Source: Photorhabdus namnaonensis (lineage in GTDB: Bacteria; Pseudomonadota; Gammaproteobacteria; Enterobacterales; Enterobacteriaceae). Taken from it: DNA of 64,000 nucleotides. The DNA lies in NCBI RefSeq assembly GCF_001684335.1, contig NZ_LOIC01000072.1:126737-190736 (forward strand). The letters run 5' to 3'. Every line of letters begins with the position of its first letter. Position 1 is the first letter of the stretch. Shown in pieces: positions 57,433 through 64,000 of this stretch. The notes beneath the pieces were generated by a model, which did not search any database, was not told the DNA's origin, and saw only the letters and a list, made by a program, of their open reading frames with translations. The position numbers and the translations under genes were made by a program.

Positions 57433-57612
57433 TTTAGTACGCTTGTTGATTGTATTTTTATTTAAAACGTTAATAGTATCTTGGGATATCGCAGCAACAT
57501 CATTGCTGATTTTCTCTTTATCACTTTTCGATGATATAAGCTTTCTGTAATTTGTTGCTGGCATGATATTCATAATACTGCTTGCAGCAATAAAAAAACG
57601 ACGCATTGACAT
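57412..57612 (-). CDS. Possible small protein, 66 aa
   Basis: Leftward frame between gpU and the tail-fibre assembly gene, overlapping the gpU end by ~20 bp. Basic N-terminus with a short hydrophobic run (MRRFFIAASSIMNIM), then a polar Lys/Asn-rich tail. A GGAGATGAGAG ribosome-like site precedes ATG 57612. No homologue recognised. It could be a moron gene at the former P2 Z/fun site, or chance; low certainty. Confidence 0.35.
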   Translation of the reverse strand: MSMRRFFIAASSIMNIMPATNYRKLISSKSDKEKISNDVAAISQDTINVLNKNTINKRTKLFNNIK

Positions 57613-57651
57613 CTCTCATCTCCATATCTTGAACACGAATGAACACGAACA

Positions 57652-57675
57652 AGGGCCTCACGGCCCTGTTTTTAT
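57652..57675. terminator. Bidirectional terminator between gpU and tail-fibre assembly genes
   Basis: AGGGCC-TCAC-GGCCCT stem (57652-57667) followed by GTTTTTATTT on the + strand and by TTGTTCG on the - strand, between convergent units. The 20 bases at 57651-57670 are identical to the 3' part of the newest spacer of array 3. Confidence 0.85.
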
Positions 57676-57676
57676 T

Positions 57677-58303
57677 TCACTTCGGCACTGGCGGCCACTC
57701 AACATTGGGTGCTTGGTTCACATCTGTATGAGTGAGTAGTACTCTGTATTTTCTCCATTCGAGCAGAGATGCTCTTGTTTCATCTGTAGCCATCTCTAAG
57801 TCAACAGAATCTTGCAACAGTGAGATTGTGTAATTTGCTTGCTGTAACAGTGTTGCTTGTTTCTGTTTTGCTTCGTTGATTTGATGAGCTTTGAGTAAGT
57901 CTTTATCAACTACCCAATCTTTGCCGTTCCATACATCGAAATCGGTCGGTGGTTTTTTGAAGGTCAGGGTTTCCGGTAGCTCACCGATTTCCGTTATCTC
58001 AATCGGTTCCCGTGTTAACGTGTCGTAAGCTATCTTTCCGCGATAGTCTGGGAGGATTTCCCAACATTTACCGTCAATGCTACGACAGACCGCTTCGTCA
58101 TCAGACTTCGGTAACTCAGGCGCATCGGGATAAGCACCGGCCGATAAACTAACTCCAAGCATCACATATTCAATATCAGAGTTTGTGAATTCTCGTGTTA
58201 TCTGATTCGAGTGATAAACCTTTATCCAACCCGCCTGAGTCGCTAAACCATCTTTACCCAAAATTGCCGTTTCATGTTCTAAAGAGTATTTCTGTTCTGT
58301 CAT
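57677..58303 (-). CDS. Tail-fibre assembly protein (gpG/Tfa-like)
   Basis: 208 residues. The C-terminal half is the caudoviral tail-fibre assembly domain (DFDVWNGKDWVVDKDLLKAH, LLQQANYTISLLQDSVDLEM, then EWRKYRVLLTHTDV and EWPPVPK). It helps fold and trimerise the fibre encoded immediately upstream; the two genes share one base (stop/start at 58303). The N-terminal half is variable, as usual. Confidence 0.93.
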   Translation of the reverse strand: MTEQKYSLEHETAILGKDGLATQAGWIKVYHSNQITREFTNSDIEYVMLGVSLSAGAYPDAPELPKSDDEAVCRSIDGKCWEILPDYRGKIAYDTLTREPIEITEIGELPETLTFKKPPTDFDVWNGKDWVVDKDLLKAHQINEAKQKQATLLQQANYTISLLQDSVDLEMATDETRASLLEWRKYRVLLTHTDVNQAPNVEWPPVPK

Positions 58304-59919
58304 TATATTGCTCTCACTATGTAGTTAAATGCTATGTTACGGGGACGGGTTTCGTTGCCGCCTGTATTGTTAGCAATTGATGTATCAGTTGCGCCACCCT
58401 TCATATCCCTGCCAAGTGGGTACCAATATCCGTTCACTGGCCCTTGATTTAGTGACATATAACGGCTATCTGCGTTACCTTCTGCAAGCTGTATTCTTTT
58501 TGTGCTATCAGCCTGCCAACTCCCACACACTCTACCCGGATCTACTCCGCGACTATCGTCCCAACCTCGGATAAACTCGCCTCTTAAGTCGGGCACTTTG
58601 CCGTCAGGATAAGCTTGTGCTAGTTGCGGATATACAGATTTGTCAAATGTTTGACCGTTGCACGTTAAGTAGCCGGGCGGCGTATAACGGTGGGGGTACG
58701 GAATAGGAGAGCCAACTGGGTGAGTATTGACTACTCCGCCAAGCCGCGCTTTTGAGCTTGCCTTTAGAAAATATGAATAAAGATTTCCGTCTTTATCTAC
58801 ATATATTTGTCCGATGTCGCCTTTTTTTAAGCCGATGTTAATTCCTTTTGCCCATTGGGTTTTCAATCCAGCTTCGAACGTACCGACATAATTATTGTCG
58901 GGCAGGTCGTCAAAATCAGTGAGACCGGGAAACGCCCCCACATCCCCCGCATTCAAACTGACATCCCCGGTCAACGCCTTGCCATTAATTTTCCGGCTGT
59001 TCGGTACCGCATTATTCGCCCTCTCCACAGTCTCCGCCAAACCGAGGTTTTTCACAAACTCACTTTTGTTAGGGATGTCGGCACCGTTTTGATTTTTTGC
59101 CAGTTTAGTGTTGGCGTTATCATTTATATCAGTAACTAACTTCTGAGTAGCTGCAAGGGTATTACTGTTACCTGTTTTGTCTGTGAGTTGGGTGATTCCT
59201 TTTTGGGTTAATGAGGCGTCGGGCACGCTTGTAAGCTTACTTGCCGCAAGATCATAAGCTGCTTTTACGGCTTTTGGTGTAGCAGCCAGGGTTTCACTTA
59301 CGCTATTTGTTGCACTACTCAGTAGTACAACTCCTTTCTGAGTCAATGAGGCATCAGGCAAAGGCGATAAATCTTTTTTTAATAAATATTGCGGATGCGG
59401 ATCACTAGCCGCGAGATGGGCTTTAAACGCATTATCACAGTAAGCTTTCACTTCAATCGTGTTTTTATCGACATACTCACGTGTTGCCAGTACAACAGAC
59501 GGATCAACTTTTAACGTGACTGATTCAGTGTTGTTAACAATTAGAATCATTCTCACCGTTTGTGTTCTGCCTGAACCTTCTTGTAATTGTGGCTTGTAGG
59601 TTTCTGGACAATTTGCTACTGCAATTAAGCTATCCTCGCTATCAAATAAGCCAATTTCACGCAGCCACCATCCCCCCTCATTTTCGGGAATAATTTGTTC
59701 AGCAATAATTTGGTTGGTGTTCACCGGGTCAACACTTAATGTATTAATTGCAGCGCGACGCTTTTCATTAACTAATTTTGTCTGATTGGCGTCAGGCTCC
59801 GGTAATTTGCCGCCACCGTCACCCACCGCCATATGAGTAATACTAATCTTGGTACCCAGTGCGGCAGCATTTGCCAGCTTTGCCGCGCCCAACTTAGTTA
59901 AAATGGCAAAGTATTTCAT
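58303..59919 (-). CDS. Tail fibre protein (gpH-like)
   Basis: 538 residues. N-terminal P2 gpH-type baseplate attachment region (FAILTKLGAAKLANAAALGT, EQIIPENEGGWWLREIGLFD) with the DUF3751 fold; repeated PDASLTQKG-LS-A segments in the shaft; C-terminal collar/tip with VGSPIPYPHRYTPPGYLTCN and PDLRGEFIRGWDDSRGVDPG, ending RPRNIAFNYIVRAI. The tip decides which cell is bound. Its C-terminus is shared with the orphan fibre at 20112-21008. Confidence 0.94.
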   Translation of the reverse strand: MKYFAILTKLGAAKLANAAALGTKISITHMAVGDGGGKLPEPDANQTKLVNEKRRAAINTLSVDPVNTNQIIAEQIIPENEGGWWLREIGLFDSEDSLIAVANCPETYKPQLQEGSGRTQTVRMILIVNNTESVTLKVDPSVVLATREYVDKNTIEVKAYCDNAFKAHLAASDPHPQYLLKKDLSPLPDASLTQKGVVLLSSATNSVSETLAATPKAVKAAYDLAASKLTSVPDASLTQKGITQLTDKTGNSNTLAATQKLVTDINDNANTKLAKNQNGADIPNKSEFVKNLGLAETVERANNAVPNSRKINGKALTGDVSLNAGDVGAFPGLTDFDDLPDNNYVGTFEAGLKTQWAKGINIGLKKGDIGQIYVDKDGNLYSYFLKASSKARLGGVVNTHPVGSPIPYPHRYTPPGYLTCNGQTFDKSVYPQLAQAYPDGKVPDLRGEFIRGWDDSRGVDPGRVCGSWQADSTKRIQLAEGNADSRYMSLNQGPVNGYWYPLGRDMKGGATDTSIANNTGGNETRPRNIAFNYIVRAI

Positions 59920-60524
59920 GATAAAATCCTCATCGTATCAATCAAATGAACCGCTGATCCCGCATGAGCGGTACCTTTTGTTTCAATCAGTTCTGGCAAA
60001 TAGGGGTAAACTGTCAGACTATCGCCGATATAGCTTGTTGCCGCGCAGTGAATGACACCCGATATATCTAAACTAACAGCTAAACCAATTAAGTGACGGC
60101 TTACGGGTTTAGCATCAGAGATTAAACGCTCAAGCTCTGAAAATATTTCAGCGGTAATCCCGCTCTCACGAACGCCGACTTCAAGTCGAAAAGTGCCGGG
60201 CGCATCATTGGTTTGCCACCATTCCTTTATTTGAATGAAATAGCCCAATGGCTCTACCACACGGCGGATAGCACCAACCGTTCCCTTATGTTTATGCAAA
60301 AATAGTGAGTTTTTTATTACTTCCCGCTTAGTCGTTGCCGGCCAGTTTTCATCCCAACGATCAACGGACCACGCCCACGCCAGATAAGGTAATAATTCCA
60401 CCGGGCAAGTATCAGGATTCCAGAGCTGTCGAAGTGGTACCGGCACATCTTGTAATTGTGCACATGCTTTAGCTGCGGCCACCTCTAAAACCGTAGAACC
60501 TGTTGGTAACAGGCGGTCATTCAT
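59916..60524 (-). CDS. gpI-like baseplate protein
   Basis: 202 residues, P2 gpI family (tail protein I). LPTGSTVLEVAAAKACAQLQ, LPYLAWAWSVDRWDENWPAT and the GTVGAIRRVVEPLGY stretch are diagnostic. It joins the fibre to the baseplate wedge with gpJ. Overlaps gpH and gpJ genes by a few bases. Confidence 0.94.
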   Translation of the reverse strand: MNDRLLPTGSTVLEVAAAKACAQLQDVPVPLRQLWNPDTCPVELLPYLAWAWSVDRWDENWPATTKREVIKNSLFLHKHKGTVGAIRRVVEPLGYFIQIKEWWQTNDAPGTFRLEVGVRESGITAEIFSELERLISDAKPVSRHLIGLAVSLDISGVIHCAATSYIGDSLTVYPYLPELIETKGTAHAGSAVHLIDTMRILS

Positions 60525-61425
60525 CAGAACCCCCTACTTTCAAGTTTGCGTGCATGCAAAATGACACCTGAGTTTTATCTAACACGACGTCAGTTGTGGG
60601 TGATTTCAATTCCACGCGTTGTACACCCTCTACATGTAGAGCGGCATAAATGGCAGATAAGCGAATATCACGACCAAGGCGGTGCTGCGTTTCTGTATAG
60701 CGTTTCATTTGTTGTTCAGCAGCAATACGAATCGGTTCAGACTCCGGTGTCGGATAGAGATAAAGCACGGCATCAATCTGATATTCCACTATCTGGGCTG
60801 ACTGGATTTTTACCCGATCAGCTACCGGCCTGACATTTTCGTCATTCAGTGCTGCGGCGACTTTATTGAGTAAATCTTGTGAAGCAACACCATTATTTTC
60901 CCGTGACATAATGGTTACAGTGACATTGGCGGGGGACGGGCTGATAGCCGATGCATCCGCAACACGACCATCAGCACTGCGGGCATGATATTCATAAGCC
61001 CCTATCGGCCCGGCAACACTCAGCCCTTCAAAAGCCTGAGGGATGCGAACACGAAAATCTCTATCAGATTCCATGACAGCGGGCGTTGGCGGGATAGTAC
61101 TGTCATCGGCATTCTGTAATATTAAGCGTGTGATATTATTATTTGCGCCCAACTGATCTAAATCGCTACCCGTCGCATAGGCTACCATTACCGCACGAGC
61201 AGCTTCATTCACGCGTTGACGTAGCAATAATTCCCGATAAGCATTCTCTTGTAGTAATTTCACAATGGGCTCAGATTCCAACCCAAGCGTACGAGTGATT
61301 GCAGCTCGTTGCTCTTCGGGATAAAGAGATATCAGCCTGGCTTTACGTTCAGCCAATAGGCTTTCATAATCCAGTGGCTCGACGACATCCGGTGGCGGCA
61401 ACTGGCTTAAATCAATAGTCGGCAT
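60517..61425 (-). CDS. gpJ-like baseplate wedge protein
   Basis: 302 residues, the same length as P2 gpJ. IDLSQLPPPDVVEPLDYESL at the start, ANNNITRLILQN and ARSADGRVADASAISPSPAN are typical of the baseplate J/Mu gp47 family. It forms baseplate wedges with gpW and gpI. Overlaps gpI by 8 bp; 4 bp after gpW. Confidence 0.95.
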   Translation of the reverse strand: MPTIDLSQLPPPDVVEPLDYESLLAERKARLISLYPEEQRAAITRTLGLESEPIVKLLQENAYRELLLRQRVNEAARAVMVAYATGSDLDQLGANNNITRLILQNADDSTIPPTPAVMESDRDFRVRIPQAFEGLSVAGPIGAYEYHARSADGRVADASAISPSPANVTVTIMSRENNGVASQDLLNKVAAALNDENVRPVADRVKIQSAQIVEYQIDAVLYLYPTPESEPIRIAAEQQMKRYTETQHRLGRDIRLSAIYAALHVEGVQRVELKSPTTDVVLDKTQVSFCMHANLKVGGSDE

Positions 61426-61429
61426 AGTT

Positions 61430-61768
61430 TCACCTTACAGGAATAGCTATCGCTAAATCATTACCATTAATATGAACGCCTGTTATCTCAACGTGCATTT
61501 CTCCCACCTCTGTACGCTGAAATGCAATTGTTGTGAGTCGCACGCGGGGTTCCCATTTCAGGATTGCCATATAGCACGCACTCATAATTTTTAGACGCAG
61601 AGCTGGATTCTGGGGCTGATCAATCAGTGCGGGCAGCAATGAACCGTAATCTCGGCGCATAACGCGTGCGTTAATTGGGGTCAGTAAAATATCGGTGATG
61701 CTCTGACGAACGTGTTCAATATCTGTCATGCTGCGGCCTGTTTGCTTATTCATACCCAAAAATTTCAT
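61430..61768 (-). CDS. gpW-like baseplate protein (gp25-like)
   Basis: 112 residues. GPW/gp25 lysozyme-like fold: IEHVRQSITDILLTPINARV, MRRDYGSLLPALIDQPQNPA. It initiates sheath assembly at the baseplate. Start overlaps the gpV stop by 4 bp. Confidence 0.94.
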   Translation of the reverse strand: MKFLGMNKQTGRSMTDIEHVRQSITDILLTPINARVMRRDYGSLLPALIDQPQNPALRLKIMSACYMAILKWEPRVRLTTIAFQRTEVGEMHVEITGVHINGNDLAIAIPVR

Positions 61769-62394
61769 GCTGGGCCCCCCGATGTATCACCGCCTGATTT
61801 AACGCCGGTGTGCTTATGTGAATCCACGATCACCCCGTTTGAGCTGAATTGCCCGCCGCTATGTTCAATATTGCCCGCCATTTTCCCGCCTTTTTGCACT
61901 ACAAAGCTGGCTGTTGTCAGTAAATTGGTGCAAATGACTTCTGGTGTATCAAGCGTGATATTACTGCTCGCGATGCAAGTGATTTTTGGTGCTGTTACAC
62001 TGACTGATTCAGACGCATTCACCGTTGCGGTTTTAATACCAGTTACTTTTAAGGCACTGGACGCCGGTTCATATTCCATTACTGCCCCATCAGGGAAAGC
62101 GATATGAACAGCGTCGGCAGAAACTGACGGGGCCGGAAACTGATCAGAATAAACAGCCGGTAATACAAAGGCGGTGGTCAATTCTCCACCCATAGACAGC
62201 AATAAAACCTGTTCACCAACATTGGGTGCCCACCAGGTACGAGAATGACCTGCACGCAGTGTCAGCCAGGGCAACCAGTCCGTTTTTAAATCACCGGTTT
62301 GCACCCGGCAACGATGACCAACGAGATCAATTTCTGTTACCAAGCCTGCGCGGATAATATTTGTTAATAGCCGGTGCAATTCGGGCAATGTCAT
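61765..62394 (-). CDS. gpV-like baseplate spike
   Basis: 209 residues. N-terminal OB-fold (LVTEIDLVGHRCRVQTGDLK, GHSRTWWAPNVGEQVLLLSM), then a beta-helix with SxxVxVTAPKITC repeats, and the tip motif DSHKHTG, where the HxH pair binds iron in P2 gpV. It punctures the outer membrane on contraction. Coupled to gpS and gpW by 4-bp overlaps. Confidence 0.95.
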   Translation of the reverse strand: MTLPELHRLLTNIIRAGLVTEIDLVGHRCRVQTGDLKTDWLPWLTLRAGHSRTWWAPNVGEQVLLLSMGGELTTAFVLPAVYSDQFPAPSVSADAVHIAFPDGAVMEYEPASSALKVTGIKTATVNASESVSVTAPKITCIASSNITLDTPEVICTNLLTTASFVVQKGGKMAGNIEHSGGQFSSNGVIVDSHKHTGVKSGGDTSGGPA

Positions 62395-63032
62395 AATTGG
62401 CCTACTAAATCATGGTAAATTAATTCAATCAGTTGTAACCGCTCATGTTGCGTAATACCCAACAATTGGCGCTGCGGATAACGCACCTCCGCAAGAGCGT
62501 TAATACTGCCCTCCAAACCGTATTGATGCTGACGAGCAATTGCTGCGGCTCGGCCCTGAAAGCCGACAACAGCGGCAGCTGATGACGCACTTGACTTAAG
62601 AAAACGGGCGGTTCTCAATCGCCGGAACATCGGATCGCGGCGATTTGATGTTTTTTTCACTTCACTGTGATTGATTTCCAGATAACGCTCTATGCCGCTG
62701 CGATAAAATGAGCGCACCGCGTTACGTTCTTCATCAAAGCCGGTAATCATACGCCCCCGCCGCCCCCGCGTTGCCCGCCAATTCTTAAGTGTCCGTACAT
62801 CCCCTTGGTATAAAAATTTAATCCCCTTTTGCGAGCGCAATACACGGCGGCGGCGTGGCTCATAGGCGGTACCATCCACATTTTTTTGGCTACGGATACG
62901 CTTTTGCTGGTCGGCGCGGATTGCTTTTGCCAGCTTGTTAGCGAGGCGGCGGCGATATGCCGGTTTTGTGGTACTGATTAACTTTCTCAACTCGTTATCA
63001 AGAGTAACGAACAGTGAATTATTTTCCGTCAT
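62391..63032 (-). CDS. gpS-like tail completion protein
   Basis: 213 residues, phage virion morphogenesis (gpS) family: RRLANKLAKAIRADQQKRIR near the N-terminus, RQHQYGLEG near the C-terminus. Longer than P2 gpS (~150) by an Arg-rich middle section (RATRGRRGRMITGFDEE). It completes the tail top. Overlaps gpR by 4 bp. Confidence 0.9.
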   Translation of the reverse strand: MTENNSLFVTLDNELRKLISTTKPAYRRRLANKLAKAIRADQQKRIRSQKNVDGTAYEPRRRRVLRSQKGIKFLYQGDVRTLKNWRATRGRRGRMITGFDEERNAVRSFYRSGIERYLEINHSEVKKTSNRRDPMFRRLRTARFLKSSASSAAAVVGFQGRAAAIARQHQYGLEGSINALAEVRYPQRQLLGITQHERLQLIELIYHDLVGQL

Positions 63033-63511
63033 TGCTGCACGTCCCCGTCAATTAATACCCCCCAAGGATCTTTACTAGGACCGGCCGAGGGATAAGGAGG
63101 CTCATCGAGATGTTGGGTTGTCAATTGCCCGTTTTCTGCTTGAACAATGACACGCTCAGTTGTTCGTAATACAAATAAAATATCTGCGGTACCGTCACTT
63201 AAGATATCGGCGTCAAACTGAATACCGTCATTGCTTCTATCAGGATTAAACAGTAAATCGGGCTGATGTTGCCGCGCCCAAATCAATATTGAAATACTGA
63301 TACTGTCAAGTGAGCCGGGATAATCTAACGCCAGTACGTTCAAGTCATACTGATACATGAATGAACTTGATTGAGTACCGGTTGCAAGCAACTTTCCTTT
63401 CTCAACATAGACTTCAAGCCTATCTGGGTTCTGAACAAACCAAGGGTTATATTCTGAAATAATGTCGCGTAGCAGTTTAGTTTTCAGCATCGCTTTCCCC
63501 ATTATTGACAT
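63029..63511 (-). CDS. gpR-like tail completion protein
   Basis: 160 residues, P2 gpR (phage_tail_R) family: LKTKLLRDIISEYNPWFVQN, SSFMYQYDLNVLALDYPGSL. It works with gpS at the head-proximal end of the tail. Overlaps the spanin gene (63502) by 10 bp. Confidence 0.92.
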   Translation of the reverse strand: MSIMGKAMLKTKLLRDIISEYNPWFVQNPDRLEVYVEKGKLLATGTQSSSFMYQYDLNVLALDYPGSLDSISISILIWARQHQPDLLFNPDRSNDGIQFDADILSDGTADILFVLRTTERVIVQAENGQLTTQHLDEPPYPSAGPSKDPWGVLIDGDVQQ

Positions 63512-63951
63512 TGAGTTTTGATATATTCTTGCAAATATTTTATTTGTTGCTCATTCTCAACAATCATTCTTCGGAAATCGAAATAATCTTGCTCAGTTGC
63601 CGGGTTAAGTCGTGGGGGGACTGCATGGCCCACGCTGCCGGAGGAATCGGTTTCGCCTTGATGACAGGTGGCCGTGATACGCAACCGGCGACGACCAGCG
63701 GCAACATCGTTGCGAAGCACGTCAATTTCAGATTTCGCACGAGCAAGTTCCTTTATATTCTGATTATCCAGTTCAGACAGGCGCTTTATTTTCTCCTGCT
63801 GATTAACAATTTCATTCTGTTGCGCTAGCAATGCATTCTGTAGCTTAATGTTTGTATTAAGCTGGTCTGTATATTGACTTCGGTAGTGATAAGCAATAAG
63901 ACAGACAAGCGCCAGCGCAATCACCGTATAACCATGAGAATTAAACTTCAT
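63502..63951 (-). CDS. Rz-like inner-membrane spanin (LysB type)
   Basis: 149 residues. One N-terminal membrane anchor (YTVIALALVCLIAYHY), then a long coiled coil (QNALLAQQNEIVNQQEKIKR and on), and a C-terminal polar part. It fits the i-spanin that, with its lipoprotein partner, fuses inner and outer membranes at the end of lysis. The partner gene is nested inside it in another frame. Present between gpR and upstream lysis genes as in P2 (lysB/lysC). Confidence 0.85.
   Translation of the reverse strand: MKFNSHGYTVIALALVCLIAYHYRSQYTDQLNTNIKLQNALLAQQNEIVNQQEKIKRLSELDNQNIKELARAKSEIDVLRNDVAAGRRRLRITATCHQGETDSSGSVGHAVPPRLNPATEQDYFDFRRMIVENEQQIKYLQEYIKTQCQ
63564..63746 (-). CDS. Rz1-like outer-membrane spanin lipoprotein (nested)
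   Basis: 60 codons lying wholly inside the Rz-like gene in a different frame. Signal peptide with lipobox LVVAGC (Cys ~res 22) and a short proline-rich mature part (SRPPVIKAKPIPPAAW), the standard Rz1/LysC layout. Start may be the internal Met of MLPLVVAGC. An overlapping spanin pair is well known; nesting plus lipobox makes the call good despite the size. Confidence 0.8.
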   Translation of the reverse strand: MLVRNLKLTCFATMLPLVVAGCVSRPPVIKAKPIPPAAWAMQSPHDLTRQLSKIISISEE

Positions 63952-63960
63952 AATATCGCC

Positions 63961-64000
63961 CTACAAAAGGGAAAAGGCTTTATCAATGACCGAATCGCTA
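63961..64000 (-). CDS. 3' end of an upstream (lysis?) gene, partial
   Basis: The last 13 bases-worth of codons before the window edge read SDSVIDKAFSLL then TAG (63961-63963), ending 9 bp before the spanin start. By position it would be an endolysin or holin, but too little is visible to tell. Confidence 0.35.
   Translation of the reverse strand, partial: SDSVIDKAFSLL

Noticed and set aside
57639-57670. True self-targeting by the newest array-3 spacer
   Set aside because: Seven mismatches, five of them in seed positions, and GA instead of CC at the PAM position make cleavage unlikely.

Overview
The window is a stretch of enterobacterial (Morganellaceae-type) chromosome and is best explained as Photorhabdus, or a close relative such as Xenorhabdus. 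The evidence is a low-GC Gammaproteobacterial core whose gene order follows the E. coli pyrD-side to serT segment (ycbX, rlmKL, uup, pqiABC, rmf, fabA, ycbZ, matP, ompA, sulA, tfoX, helD, mgsA, yccU, hspQ, yccX, tusE, tRNA-Ser), interrupted by accessory DNA: a myo-inositol catabolic cluster, a type I-F CRISPR-Cas locus, an orphan tail-fibre gene and a P2-like tail cluster. The species call is inference.

Region by region. (1) 1-9142: inositol catabolism (iolD 3' end, iolG, a YidK-like sodium/solute symporter, a second Gfo/Idh/MocA dehydrogenase, iolC, iolE, iolB), all on the + strand. (2) 9175-18161: type I-F CRISPR-Cas on the - strand: a 4-repeat array, cas6f, cas7f, cas5f, cas8f, a degenerate toxin-antitoxin pair with a palindromic operator, cas2-3, then a 136-bp cas1 remnant butted directly against a 2-repeat mini-array with its leader. 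(3) 18200-24111: decayed or foreign DNA: a broken gene, an unknown gene, about 950 bp of AT-rich DNA, an orphan tail fibre, a GC-rich MFS/AraC pair, a broken integrase, then tRNA-Ser(TGA). (4) 24296-47695: conserved core, with a 14-repeat I-F array set between hspQ and yccU, a decayed yccS, and rmf (55 codons) between fabA and pqiC. (5) 48062-49924: a GT1 glycosyltransferase and a small secreted protein. (6) 49981-64000: a P2-type contractile tail cluster running off the right edge.

How the parts work together. The I-F effector set (Cas8f, Cas5f, Cas7f, Cas6f and Cas2-3) looks intact and could use crRNAs from three arrays. All three leaders share an IHF site at the same distance (about 96 bp) from the first repeat. 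Cas1 is lost, so spacer acquisition should be dead unless Cas1 comes from elsewhere. The mini-array lies in the 5' leader of the cas2-3 transcript, so its leader promoter may now drive cas3.

The leader-proximal spacer of the large array is homologous to the bidirectional terminator of the resident P2-like tail cluster. It has a mismatched seed and no PAM there, so it records a related phage rather than a lethal self-target. In the tail cluster the FI-FII-E-T-U block is inverted relative to phage P2. This gives a divergent D/FI promoter region carrying a TGT-N12-ACA Ogr-type box, and a convergent U/tail-fibre-assembly junction closed by a bidirectional terminator. No integrase, repressor or capsid gene is visible, so a tailocin and a full prophage both remain possible.
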